A stretch of DNA of 64,000 nucleotides from DASRTE01 sp035656095 (GTDB lineage Bacteria; Actinomycetota; Actinomycetes; Jiangellales; Jiangellaceae): contig DASRTE010000121.1 in assembly GCA_035656095.1 (NCBI GenBank), positions 10,008-74,007 of the forward strand, given 5' to 3'. The notes below the pieces were generated by a model. It saw nothing but the letters and a program-made list of their open reading frames with translations. It was not told the DNA's origin and ran no database searches. A program made the position numbers and the translations under genes. Below, in pieces: positions 1-7,667 of this stretch (position 1 is its first letter; every line of letters begins with the position of its first letter).

Positions 1-1
1 C

Positions 2-1408
2 GCCGCCGGCAACCTGCATGTGATCGCCCGCGCCGGCGTCGGGCTCGACAACGTCGACGTCCGCGCGGCCACCCAGGCCGGCGTGATGGTCGTCAACGCT
101 CCGACCGCGAACATCGTCAGTGCCGCCGAGATGGCGATCGGGCTCCTGCTGGCCACGGCTCGCAACATCACATCCGCGAATGCGGCGCTCCGCGCCGGTG
201 AGTGGAAGCGCAGCAAGTACTCCGGCGCGGAGCTGTACGAGAAGACGGCCGGCATCGTCGGCCTGGGGCGCGTCGGCATCCTGGTCGCGCAGCGACTGTC
301 CGCGTTCGGGATGAAGGTCATTGCGCACGACCCATACGTGCCCGCCGCTCGAGCGGCACAGATGGGCGTCCGGAGCGTCTCGCTGGACGAGCTCCTGCGG
401 GAGAGCGACGTCATTTCCGTCCACCTCCCCAAGACACCGGAGACGGTCGGCCTCATCGGCGAGCAGGCACTGGCGAAGGTCAAGCCGACGGTGCGGATCG
501 TCAACGCGGCTCGCGGCGGAATCGTCGACGAGCACGCCCTTGCCCTGGCCATCAAGGAGGGGCGGGTGGCCGGGGCCGGAGTCGACGTGTTCGCCAGCGA
601 GCCGTGCACCGACTCGCCACTGTTCCACTTCGACAGCGTCGTGGTCACACCCCACCTGGGTGCGTCCACAGCCGAGGCGCAGGAGAAGGCAGGCGTCGCG
701 GTGGCGCGTTCGGTCCGGCTGGCGCTGGCCGGCGAGCTCGTTCCCGACGCGGTCAACGTCAAGGGTGGCGCCATCGCCGAGGACGTCAGGCCGGGCATCC
801 CACTGGCAGAGAAGCTCGGTCGCATCTTCACCGCGCTCGCCGGCGGCGTCGCGGTGCAGCTCGACGTCGAAGTACGCGGCGAAATCGTCCAGCACGACGT
901 GAAGATCCTGGAGCTGGCAGCACTCAAGGGCGTCTTCGCCGACGTCGTGGAGGACCCGGTCACCTACGTCAACGCCCCCGTGATCGCGGTCGACCGCGGG
1001 GTGGCGGTGCGCCTGGTCACCGACGAGGAGTCGCCCGACCACCGCAACCTGGTCACGGTCCGCGGCACGCTGGCCGACGGCCGGACGCTCTCGGTGTCCG
1101 GCACGCTGACCGGGCCGAGGCATGTCGAGAAGATCGTCGAGGTTCTCGGCTACGACATGGAGGTGCAGCCGAGCGAGCACATGGCGTTCCTCCGCTACGA
1201 CGACAGGCCCGGCGTCGTCGGCACGGTCGGCCGTATTCTCGGCGAGGCGAACGTCAACATCGCAGGCATGCAGGTCAGCCGCGACTCGCGAGGCGGTCAC
1301 GCCATGGTCGCCATGACCGTGGACCAGGCGATCCCGGCCCGGGCGCTCGAGAGCATCGTGGCCGCCATCGACGCCGAATGGGGCCGTGCGGTCGACCTCG
1401 AAGCGTGA
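2..1408 (+). CDS. serA: D-3-phosphoglycerate dehydrogenase (5'-truncated by window edge)
   Basis: Oxidises 3-phosphoglycerate to 3-phosphohydroxypyruvate, the first step of serine synthesis. The reading frame is open from base 2, so the start lies upstream; about 469 residues are visible against roughly 530 in the family, so about 60 N-terminal residues are missing. The NAD-binding motif GIVGLGRVG, the catalytic-domain motifs RGGIVDE and PHLGAST, the intervening allosteric substrate-binding domain, and a C-terminal ACT domain (RYDDRPGVVGTVGRILGEAN) appear in the expected order. The ACT domain suggests serine feedback, as in the long actinobacterial type of enzyme. It ends with TGA at 1406-1408 and is followed by two small hairpins. 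leuB lies 515 bases downstream. Confidence 0.96.
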   Translation, partial: AAGNLHVIARAGVGLDNVDVRAATQAGVMVVNAPTANIVSAAEMAIGLLLATARNITSANAALRAGEWKRSKYSGAELYEKTAGIVGLGRVGILVAQRLSAFGMKVIAHDPYVPAARAAQMGVRSVSLDELLRESDVISVHLPKTPETVGLIGEQALAKVKPTVRIVNAARGGIVDEHALALAIKEGRVAGAGVDVFASEPCTDSPLFHFDSVVVTPHLGASTAEAQEKAGVAVARSVRLALAGELVPDAVNVKGGAIAEDVRPGIPLAEKLGRIFTALAGGVAVQLDVEVRGEIVQHDVKILELAALKGVFADVVEDPVTYVNAPVIAVDRGVAVRLVTDEESPDHRNLVTVRGTLADGRTLSVSGTLTGPRHVEKIVEVLGYDMEVQPSEHMAFLRYDDRPGVVGTVGRILGEANVNIAGMQVSRDSRGGHAMVAMTVDQAIPARALESIVAAIDAEWGRAVDLEA

Positions 1409-1428
1409 GCGGAACCCCCACCGGCAAA

Positions 1429-1464
1429 TCTCGGCATCCGAGACCACCGTCCCGCCGCCGGGAC
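1429..1464 (+). terminator. tandem hairpins after serA
   Basis: Two perfect 6-bp stems follow the serA stop: TCTCGG-CAT-CCGAGA (1429-1443) and GTCCCG-CCGC-CGGGAC (1449-1464). Neither has a T-tract, which is common for actinobacterial terminators. Together they probably end the serA transcript. Apart from these, 1465-1722 holds no convincing gene, RNA or repeat. Confidence 0.4.
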
Positions 1465-1722
1465 AGTTCCACGGCCGAGTCGATAGGGTCCGCAGGGTCA
1501 TGGCGTGGTCGGTACGGATTCTTCGCCGCCGCGACGGGGCCCGATAGGCCGGCTCCTCGTCGCGGAGTCTGGCGTTCCCGCTGGCCGACCGTTCCCAGAC
1601 GAGGGAGCACCCGCGATCCGGGCCCTCCGCCGGACGATTCCCACGGCGCCGCCACGAACCGGCCCGTGTCCAGGCGGTACCGCTACCCCGTCGATCCGAC
1701 ATCCGACAGACGGGGCACGATC

Positions 1723-1806
1723 ATGACCGAAGAACAGCAGAACGCCCAGCACGCGTTGCAGGAAGCGATGGACCGTCGCGACAACGGCGGCGAGACCGGC
1801 CACTGA
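1723..1806 (+). CDS. possible 27-aa hydrophilic small protein
   Basis: A short ATG frame encodes MTEEQQNAQHALQEAMDRRD plus seven more residues (NGGETGH). It is very hydrophilic and probably helical, with no membrane segment. A GGGG run sits eight bases before the ATG as a weak ribosome site. A 13-bp hairpin begins 18 bases after the stop, so the frame could be a self-contained small gene. It contains one Leu codon, so it does not look like a leucine attenuator leader for leuB. No family is recognised and coding is unproven. Confidence 0.3.
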   Translation: MTEEQQNAQHALQEAMDRRDNGGETGH

Positions 1807-1824
1807 CGCGGCTGGAACACCAGC

Positions 1825-1857
1825 TGGGCCCGCGCCTACGGGGGAGGTGCGGGCCCA
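1825..1857 (+). terminator. strong hairpin between the small ORF and leuB
   Basis: A 9-bp perfect stem, TGGGCCCGC (1825-1833) with GCGGGCCCA (1849-1857), extends inward by four more pairs (one G-T) to leave a seven-base loop. There is no T-run. It is probably a terminator that isolates leuB from upstream transcription. Confidence 0.55.
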
Positions 1858-1884
1858 TCCGGCGATGTCCGGATCGCGGGACGG

Positions 1885-1924
1885 CCGTACCGGCGTGCGG
1901 GACGCACCCGTACGGTGACCCGCA
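1885..1924 (+). promoter_or_regulatory. leuB leaderless promoter inside an inverted repeat
   Basis: TACGGT (1911-1916) is a TAnnnT -10 box placed seven bases before the leuB ATG at 1924, the arrangement of an actinobacterial leaderless promoter. The -10 box overlaps the right arm of an inverted repeat: CCGTAC (1885-1890) with GTACGG (1910-1915), and inner GTGCG (1895-1899) with CGCAC (1903-1907). Because the palindrome lies upstream of the predicted transcript start, it is better read as an operator than as an RNA hairpin. Confidence 0.5.
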
Positions 1925-2967
1925 TGTCGCGCAGCATCAACCTCGCCGTCGTCGGCGGCGACGGGATCGGTCCCGAGGTCGTCGCCCAAGGGCTGAAGGT
2001 CCTGGAGGCGGTCCTGTCGGGGACGGACACCAAGGTCGAGACGACGTCGTACGATCTCGGCGCCCGCCGTTGGCACACCACCGGTGAGACGCTGCCCGAC
2101 TCCGTACTCGCCGAGCTCCGTGAGCACGACGCGATCCTGCTCGGTGCCGTCGGCGATCCCAGCGTCCCCAGCGGCGTTCTCGAGCGGGGTCTGCTGCTCA
2201 AACTGCGCTTCACGTTGGACCACTACGTCAACCTGAGGCCGTCCCGACTCTTCCCCGGGGTGCCGACCCCGCTTCGTGAGCCAGGCCCGGTCGACTTCGT
2301 CGTAGTGCGCGAGGGCACGGAGGGGCCTTACGTCGGCAACGGCGGGGCCGTTCGGGTGGGCACGCCGGCTGAGATCGCCAACGAGGTCAGTGTCAACACC
2401 GCCTTCGGCGTCGAGCGGGTGGTGCGGGACGCGTTCGCCCGTGCTGCGGCCCGCCCGCGCCGCACGCTCACGTACGTGCACAAGCACAACGTCCTCGTGT
2501 ATGCCGGTCATCTCTGGCGGCGCATCGTCGAGCGGGTGGGTGCGGAGTACCCGTCGGTCGCGGTCGACTACCTGCACGTCGACGCGGCGACGATCGTCCT
2601 CGTCACCGACCCCGCACGCTTCGACGTGATCGTCACCGACAACCTGTTCGGGGACATACTCACCGACCTGGCCGCGGCGGTGACCGGCGGGATCGGGCTC
2701 GCGGCCAGCGGGAACATCAACCCGGACCGTGCGGTGCCGTCGATGTTCGAGCCCGTGCACGGCTCGGCGCCGGACATCGCCGGTCAGGGGGTCGCCGACC
2801 CCACCGCTGCGGTGCTCTCGGTCGCCATGCTGCTCGACCACCTCGATCTCGGCGACGCAGCCCGCCGGGTCCAGGACGCCGTCGCCTCCGACCTTGCCGA
2901 GCGGGGACCGGCCGAACGCACCACGGCACAGGTCGGCGACGCCATCGCCGCGCGCATCGGCGCCTGA
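1924..2967 (+). CDS. leuB: 3-isopropylmalate dehydrogenase
   Basis: Catalyses the NAD-dependent oxidative decarboxylation of 3-isopropylmalate in leucine synthesis. The 347-residue protein begins MSRSINLAVVGGDGIGPEV, the usual actinobacterial N-terminus. ATG 1924 is preferred over the in-frame GTG at 1915 for that reason and because a -10 box sits seven bases before it. The family signature TDNLFGDILTDLAAAVTGG and the preceding KHNVL and YLHVDAATI stretches, which form the substrate and metal site, are present. ilvE follows 80 bases later on its own promoter. Its partners leuC and leuD lie 12 kb away. Confidence 0.97.
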   Translation: MSRSINLAVVGGDGIGPEVVAQGLKVLEAVLSGTDTKVETTSYDLGARRWHTTGETLPDSVLAELREHDAILLGAVGDPSVPSGVLERGLLLKLRFTLDHYVNLRPSRLFPGVPTPLREPGPVDFVVVREGTEGPYVGNGGAVRVGTPAEIANEVSVNTAFGVERVVRDAFARAAARPRRTLTYVHKHNVLVYAGHLWRRIVERVGAEYPSVAVDYLHVDAATIVLVTDPARFDVIVTDNLFGDILTDLAAAVTGGIGLAASGNINPDRAVPSMFEPVHGSAPDIAGQGVADPTAAVLSVAMLLDHLDLGDAARRVQDAVASDLAERGPAERTTAQVGDAIAARIGA

Positions 2968-2981
2968 ACCGGCATCGCTGC

Positions 2982-3010
2982 TTACCACCGGGTCTGCGAG
3001 CAGGTAGCGT
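2982..3010 (+). promoter_or_regulatory. ilvE promoter
   Basis: TTACCA (2982-2987) and TAGCGT (3005-3010) are separated by exactly 17 bases, a sigma-A/HrdB-like promoter. The predicted start near 3017 gives a leader of about 30 bases containing the GGAGG at 3036-3040 that serves ilvE. Confidence 0.5.
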
Positions 3011-3047
3011 TCGGTTGGACGTCCTAGTACTTGTCGGAGGTAGCACG

Positions 3048-4145
3048 ATGACCGCCACGGCGCAGCAGCTGGAGTTCTCGACGACCCTGTCGACGAACCC
3101 GGTACCCGCACCGCAGCGGGCCGAGGTGCTCGCCGAGCCGGGCTTCGGGGTGTGGTTCACCGACCACATGGTCACCGCGACCTGGACGCCGGACTCCGGC
3201 TGGCACGACGCGGGCGTCCGGCCGTACGCGCCGCTCTCGCTGGACCCGGCGACGGCCGTGTTCCACTACGCACAGTCGATCTTCGAGGGGCTGAAGGCGT
3301 ACCGTCACGCCGACGGATCGATCTGGGCGTTCCGCCCCGAGGCCAACGCCGCCCGGTTCGCCCGCAGCGCCCGCCGGATGGCGCTGCCCGAGCTGCCGGC
3401 CGCGGCGTTCGTCGACGCGATCGAGCTCCTCGTGCGCACCGACGCCGAGTGGGTTCCCTCGGGCGGCGAGGCCAGCCTGTACCTGCGGCCGTTCATGTTC
3501 GCCTCCGAGGTGTTCCTCGGCGTTCGTCCGGCGAAGCAGGTCACGTTCTGTGTGATCGCTTCGCCGGCTGGCGCCTACTTCGCCGGCGGCCTCACACCGG
3601 TCAGCATCTGGCTCTCCGGCGAGTACACGCGCGCTGCTCCCGGAGGTACCGGTGCGGCGAAATGTGCGGGCAACTACGCAGCGAGCCTGATCGCGCAACA
3701 GGAGGCGCTCGAGAACGGGTGCGACCAGGTGTGCTTCCTCGACGCCGTCGACCGCCGATGGGTCGAGGAGCTCGGCGGAATGAACCTCTACTTCGTCCAC
3801 GCCGACGGCTCGATCGTCACCCCGGAGCTGACGGGAACGATCCTCGAGGGCGTCACCCGCTCGTCGATCCTCGACCTCGCAGCCGATCTCGGTCACAAGG
3901 TCGAGGAACGACGGGTCGGCATCGACGAGTGGCGCGACGGCGTCGCGTCGGGAGAGATCACCGAGGTGTTCGCCTGCGGCACGGCGGCGGTGATCACGCC
4001 GCTGGGACGGCTGGCGTGGGACGGCGGCGAGCTGACCATGGGCGACGAGGCGGGCGAGGTCACCTCCCGTCTCCGCGCGGCATTGCTGGACCTCCAGTAC
4101 GGCCGCGCCGAGGACACTCGCGGCTGGCTGCACCCCATCACCTGA
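3048..4145 (+). CDS. ilvE: branched-chain amino acid aminotransferase
   Basis: PLP enzyme that transaminates the 2-oxo acids of Leu, Ile and Val. The start ATG 3048 has GGAGG at 3036-3040; the frame is open upstream to a TTG at 3015 but that has no ribosome site. The product is 365 residues, normal for the large actinobacterial type. The FHYAQSIFEGLKAYR motif and the PLP-lysine segment GTGAAKCAGNYAAS are clear. The usual Gly/Thr after the lysine is Cys here, a mild variation. It is convergent with the acetyltransferase at 4195, and a long inverted repeat separates them. Confidence 0.97.
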   Translation: MTATAQQLEFSTTLSTNPVPAPQRAEVLAEPGFGVWFTDHMVTATWTPDSGWHDAGVRPYAPLSLDPATAVFHYAQSIFEGLKAYRHADGSIWAFRPEANAARFARSARRMALPELPAAAFVDAIELLVRTDAEWVPSGGEASLYLRPFMFASEVFLGVRPAKQVTFCVIASPAGAYFAGGLTPVSIWLSGEYTRAAPGGTGAAKCAGNYAASLIAQQEALENGCDQVCFLDAVDRRWVEELGGMNLYFVHADGSIVTPELTGTILEGVTRSSILDLAADLGHKVEERRVGIDEWRDGVASGEITEVFACGTAAVITPLGRLAWDGGELTMGDEAGEVTSRLRAALLDLQYGRAEDTRGWLHPIT

Positions 4146-4148
4146 CGG

Positions 4149-4197
4149 TGATCATCGGCACTTCGGGCCGCCCTGGGCACCTGACTGCCGATGATCA
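4149..4197. terminator. bidirectional terminator between ilvE and GNAT gene
   Basis: A perfect 12-bp inverted repeat, TGATCATCGGCA (4149-4160) and TGCCGATGATCA (4186-4197), encloses a 25-base loop between two convergent genes. The right arm contains the stop codon of the minus-strand acetyltransferase. Confidence 0.65.
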
Positions 4198-4692
4198 GCG
4201 CAGGATCCGTTCGAGCTCGAGCTCGTGGCGGAGCGGGATGCCGTCGACCTCCAGTGGGATCGACGGCTTCAGGGTGGCGCGCGACCGGGTGACCGCGTCG
4301 CGATGGAGCGCGACCAGGTCGAAGCCGCAGCGCTGGTAGAAGCGCAGCGCGCGCGTGTTGTCGTTGGTGGTGATCAGCCAGAGCCGGCGCGCCCCCGCCG
4401 CACGGGCGGCCTGTTCGACAGAGCGGAGCAGGGCAGTGCCGATCCCGCTGCCGCTGTCGACGGCATCCAGGGTGACGACCTCCCACTCCGCATCGTCGAC
4501 GTGGAACGTGAGCAGGCCGACGGCTCGGCCGGACCGGGTCGCGATCAGGCCGGGCAGGGTCGCGGCGTCGTAGAGGACGCCGTGGCCGGCGACCGAGGTG
4601 GTGCCCCAGGAGCGGGTGAGGATGCCGACGACCGCGTCGCGGTCGGCGTCGGTAAGCGGCCGAATGTCCACCATGTGGGCAGTGGGTCTCAC
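4195..4692 (-). CDS. GNAT-family N-acetyltransferase
   Basis: Small acetyl-CoA-dependent acetyltransferase of unknown substrate. The 165-residue product has the GNAT fold order: N-terminal strand VDIRPLTDADRDAVVGIL, then the acetyl-CoA loop region DSGSGIGTALLRSVEQAA, then ITTNDNTRALRFYQRCGF, the typical C-terminal motif. The chosen GTG at 4692 lies eight bases after a TACGAT -10 box on the minus strand (4706-4701), so it is probably leaderless. ATG 4674 is an alternative that would drop six residues. It is divergent from the cimA leader, and its -10 box abuts the first ATG of that leader. Confidence 0.85.
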   Translation of the reverse strand: MRPTAHMVDIRPLTDADRDAVVGILTRSWGTTSVAGHGVLYDAATLPGLIATRSGRAVGLLTFHVDDAEWEVVTLDAVDSGSGIGTALLRSVEQAARAAGARRLWLITTNDNTRALRFYQRCGFDLVALHRDAVTRSRATLKPSIPLEVDGIPLRHELELERILR

Positions 4693-4705
4693 AGGCGACC
4701 ATCGT

Positions 4706-4750
4706 ATGGCAGGCTCGGACGCGATGTCGTCCACCATGATCATTACGTAG
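4706..4750 (+). CDS. candidate cimA leader peptide with tandem Ile codons
   Basis: A 14-codon frame (MAGSDAMSSTMIIT, stop TAG at 4748-4750) lies between the divergent GNAT gene and cimA. It has three in-frame ATGs at 4706, 4724 and 4736. The last codons are ATC ATT ACG, Ile-Ile-Thr, just before the stop. A terminator-shaped hairpin begins 30 bases downstream and cimA, an isoleucine-pathway gene, follows. This is the layout of a translation-coupled attenuator. No good ribosome site is visible and the promoter cannot be placed firmly. Confidence 0.4.
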   Translation: MAGSDAMSSTMIIT

Positions 4751-4779
4751 GCGCGCCGGCCGGAACGACGCCAGCGCGC

Positions 4780-4807
4780 AGACCCTTCGCATCCGCGAGG
4801 GGTCTTT
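4780..4807 (+). terminator. attenuator-type terminator before cimA
   Basis: AGACCCTTCGC (4780-4790) pairs with GCGAGGGGTCT (4795-4805): 11 pairs with one T-G, a four-base loop ATCC, then TTT. It ends about 20 bases before the cimA ATG. A GCGCGC/GCGCGC pair (4751-4756 with 4774-4779) can form just upstream. The hairpin faces cimA directly, so it can only terminate read-through into that gene. Confidence 0.6.
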
Positions 4808-4827
4808 CGCATTCTCCAGGGGTTTCC

Positions 4828-6417
4828 ATGACAACCGACGGGTTCCATGTCTACGACACGACCCTGCGCGACGGCGCCCAACAGGAGGGCTTGTCGCTCT
4901 CGGTGCACGACAAGCTCTCCATCGCCCGACATCTCGACGAGCTGGGCGTGGGTTTCATCGAAGGGGGCTGGCCGGGAGCGAATCCGAAGGACACGGAGTT
5001 CTTCGCGGCCGCGCAGACGGAACTGGCCCTGCGCAACGCGACCCTGGCGGCCTTCGGTGCCACGCGCCGCCCGCATGTGCGGGCCGAGGACGACCCACTG
5101 GTGCGAGCGCTCGTCGATGCCGGCACACCGGTCGTGACGCTCGTGGCCAAGAGCCACACCGGACACGTCGAGCGGGCCCTGCGCACGACCTTGGACGAGA
5201 ACCTCGCGATGGTGCGCGACACGGTCGCGTTCCTGGTCGGGCAGGACCGTCGGGTGTTCCTCGACGCCGAGCACTTCTTCGACGGCTACCGCCGCGACCC
5301 GGCCTACGCGCTGGCCGTGGTCGGCACCGCGGCCGAGGCCGGCGCCGACCTCGTCGCCCTGTGCGACACCAACGGCGGGTTGCTGCCCGACGACGTCGGC
5401 GACGTCGTCGCGGCCGTGCGCGACGCCAGCGGCATCCGCCTCGGGATCCACTGTCACAACGACACCGGATGTGCCGTGGCGAACTCACTGGCTGCCGTCG
5501 ACGCCGGCGCAACGCACGTGCAGGGCACTCTCAACGGGTACGGCGAGCGGACGGGCAACGCCGACCTGGTGACGCTGGTCGCCAACCTCGAGCTGAAGCG
5601 CGCACTACCCGTGCTGCCCGACGGTGCGCTGCGGGAGGCCACCCGAATCGCCCACGCCGTGTCCGAGATCACCAATGTCGTGCCGTACTCGCGCCAGCCC
5701 TATGTCGGCGCCAGCGCCTTCGCCCACAAGGCGGGGCTGCACGCCAGCGCGATCAAGGTCGACCCTGACCTGTACCAGCACGCAGATCCCGGCCGGGTCG
5801 GCAACGACATGCGGATGCTCGTCTCGGAGCTCGCCGGCCGCGCGAGCATCGAGCTCAAGGGCCGTGAGCTCGGCTACGACCTCTCGACCGACCGCGAACT
5901 GGTCTCACGGCTGACCAAGAAGGTGAAGGCTCTCGAGGCCGACGGTTACACGTTCGAGGCCGCCGACGCGTCGTTCGAGCTGTTGCTGCGCGCGGAGGTG
6001 GACGGGAGGCGCCCGGAGTTCTTCGAGGTCGAGGCCTGGCGGGTCATCACCGAGTCGCATCCCGGCGGCGACGCCATGAGCGAGGCGACGGTGAAGCTTT
6101 GCGCCGGCGGGGAACGGGTGGTCGTCGCCGGCGAGGGCAACGGGCCGGTCAACGCGCTCGACCACGCGCTGCGCACGGCGATCGGCACGCTCTATCCCGA
6201 GGTCGACAAGCTGGAGCTCATCGACTTCCGGGTCCGGATCCTCGATGCGGCGCACGGTTCCGACGCCGTGACCCGTGTGCTCGTCGAGATCACCGACGGC
6301 AAGAGCTCCTGGGAGACAGTGGGCATCGGGGCGAACGTCATCGAGGCGTCGTGGGAGGCGCTCGTCGACGGCGTCACCTACGGGCTGCTGCGCCAAGGGG
6401 CCGAGCTGCCTGCCTGA
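4828..6417 (+). CDS. cimA: (R)-citramalate synthase
   Basis: Condenses pyruvate with acetyl-CoA to (R)-citramalate, a threonine-independent entry into isoleucine synthesis. The 529-residue product starts MTTDGFHVYDTTLRDGAQQEG, the HMGL/DRE-TIM catalytic signature. HCHNDTGCA and NGYGERTGNADLV follow, and a LeuA-type allosteric dimer domain fills the last 130 residues or so. ATG 4828 follows CCAGGGG. LeuA itself was considered, but the N-terminus and the continuous 530-residue CimA architecture fit citramalate synthase. A leader peptide and terminator precede it. Confidence 0.93.
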   Translation: MTTDGFHVYDTTLRDGAQQEGLSLSVHDKLSIARHLDELGVGFIEGGWPGANPKDTEFFAAAQTELALRNATLAAFGATRRPHVRAEDDPLVRALVDAGTPVVTLVAKSHTGHVERALRTTLDENLAMVRDTVAFLVGQDRRVFLDAEHFFDGYRRDPAYALAVVGTAAEAGADLVALCDTNGGLLPDDVGDVVAAVRDASGIRLGIHCHNDTGCAVANSLAAVDAGATHVQGTLNGYGERTGNADLVTLVANLELKRALPVLPDGALREATRIAHAVSEITNVVPYSRQPYVGASAFAHKAGLHASAIKVDPDLYQHADPGRVGNDMRMLVSELAGRASIELKGRELGYDLSTDRELVSRLTKKVKALEADGYTFEAADASFELLLRAEVDGRRPEFFEVEAWRVITESHPGGDAMSEATVKLCAGGERVVVAGEGNGPVNALDHALRTAIGTLYPEVDKLELIDFRVRILDAAHGSDAVTRVLVEITDGKSSWETVGIGANVIEASWEALVDGVTYGLLRQGAELPA

Positions 6418-6506
6418 CGACATCGTTCGCGGGGACCTTCGGCCCTGGTGCGACTCCCCCGGCCGGCGTTGCCTGGAGACGAGAGCCACGATGGCAGGTG
6501 GTCACG

Positions 6507-7646
6507 ATGACCGTGCTGCATGCCACAGCGCCGGCCCGTGGTGCCGTGGCGCGGCGGAGGGCGTACCTCGACAACCTCAAGGTGCTCCTCGTCACCGGTG
6601 TCATCGTCGCCCACGCGGTGTTCGCGTGGACCCGGGTCGGCACCTGGGTGCTGAGGGAACCGTCGGTCCGCGAGCCGCTACTGAGCACGATGGAACTGGT
6701 CGCTCTCGTCGGCGGTCTGCTCGGCCTGGCACCGTTCTTCGTCATCGCCGGCGCGCTGACGCCGGCGTCCTTCGCACGCAAGGGCCCGCGCCGGTTCCTC
6801 GCCGACCGCGCCCTCCGGCTCGGTGTGCCGATGGTGTTCTTCGTCGTCGTCATGAGCCCGTTCGTCGAGTACGTCGACACCGACAACGTGGGCTGGGACC
6901 GCGGCTTCTGGGCGTTCACGGTGGAGATCTGGTGGCCGCCCGCCCCGGGGCCGACGTGGTTCCTCGGCGTGCTTCTGCTCCTCTCCGCCGTGTACGCGCT
7001 GGTGCGGGTCGTGGTGCCTCGGCGGCCGGAGCGCACGGCCATGCGTGTCCGCCACCTTGTCCTCGCCGGTGCGGTGCTCGTGGCTGCCTCCTACGTGGTC
7101 CGCCTGGTCGTGCCCTTCGCGGAGGAGCGCTTCCGCCTGGCGCTGGGCCAGGCGCCGGCCTGGGCGATCGCGTTCACGCTCGGCATCGTCGCAGGGGAGC
7201 GCGGGTGGTTCGATCCGGTGCCGCCGGCCGTGGCCCGGGCCTGCCGGCGGATCGGGCTCGTGGCGGCAGGTGCGGTGGTGGCTCTCGCCGGCGTCCTGAT
7301 GGCGACCGGTACCGACATGGTGCCCTATGCCGGGGGCGGCACCTGGCAGTCCCTCGTCCTAGCGGTCATGGAGGCCGGAGTCGTGGTGGGGTTGTCAGTG
7401 TGGCTGCTCGACGTGTTCCGCCGTCGGTACGACCACCAGGGTCCGCTGGCTCGTGGCTTGAGTCGTGCGGCGTACGGCGCCTTTCTCGTCCACCAGCTGG
7501 TCCTGGTCGGGTTCGTCCTCGCCACCCGCTCCGTGGCCTGGCCGCCGGAGCTGGAGTTCCTCATGGCGGCCACCCTGGCGGTCGCCGGGTCCTTCGGCGT
7601 GGCCGCGGTGCTCGTCCGCATCCCCGTCGTGTCGCGCATCGTGTGA
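6507..7646 (+). CDS. integral-membrane acyltransferase (acyltransferase 3 family)
   Basis: Predicted multi-pass membrane protein of 379 residues resembling the acyltransferase_3 (OafA-like) family, which O-acylates sugars or glycans at the membrane. Features seen are the N-terminal RRRAYLDNLKVLLVTGVIVAH segment and about ten hydrophobic helices, with Arg-rich loops between them (FARKGPRRFLADRALRLG). It ends in two closely spaced helices. ATG 6507 follows AGGTGG. No partner gene nearby points to a substrate. It is convergent with the next gene. Confidence 0.8.
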   Translation: MTVLHATAPARGAVARRRAYLDNLKVLLVTGVIVAHAVFAWTRVGTWVLREPSVREPLLSTMELVALVGGLLGLAPFFVIAGALTPASFARKGPRRFLADRALRLGVPMVFFVVVMSPFVEYVDTDNVGWDRGFWAFTVEIWWPPAPGPTWFLGVLLLLSAVYALVRVVVPRRPERTAMRVRHLVLAGAVLVAASYVVRLVVPFAEERFRLALGQAPAWAIAFTLGIVAGERGWFDPVPPAVARACRRIGLVAAGAVVALAGVLMATGTDMVPYAGGGTWQSLVLAVMEAGVVVGLSVWLLDVFRRRYDHQGPLARGLSRAAYGAFLVHQLVLVGFVLATRSVAWPPELEFLMAATLAVAGSFGVAAVLVRIPVVSRIV

Positions 7647-7667
7647 CGGCCGGCGCGCCGGGCGGCG

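Noticed and set aside
1723..1857. Leucine attenuator for leuB
   Set aside because: The small frame has a single Leu codon, and a leaderless promoter for leuB lies downstream of the hairpin, so ribosome stalling there could not control leuB in the classical way.
1498..3111. 537-codon minus-strand frame over the serA-leuB gap and leuB
   Set aside because: It runs antisense through leuB and across two hairpins, with no conserved motif or ribosome site.
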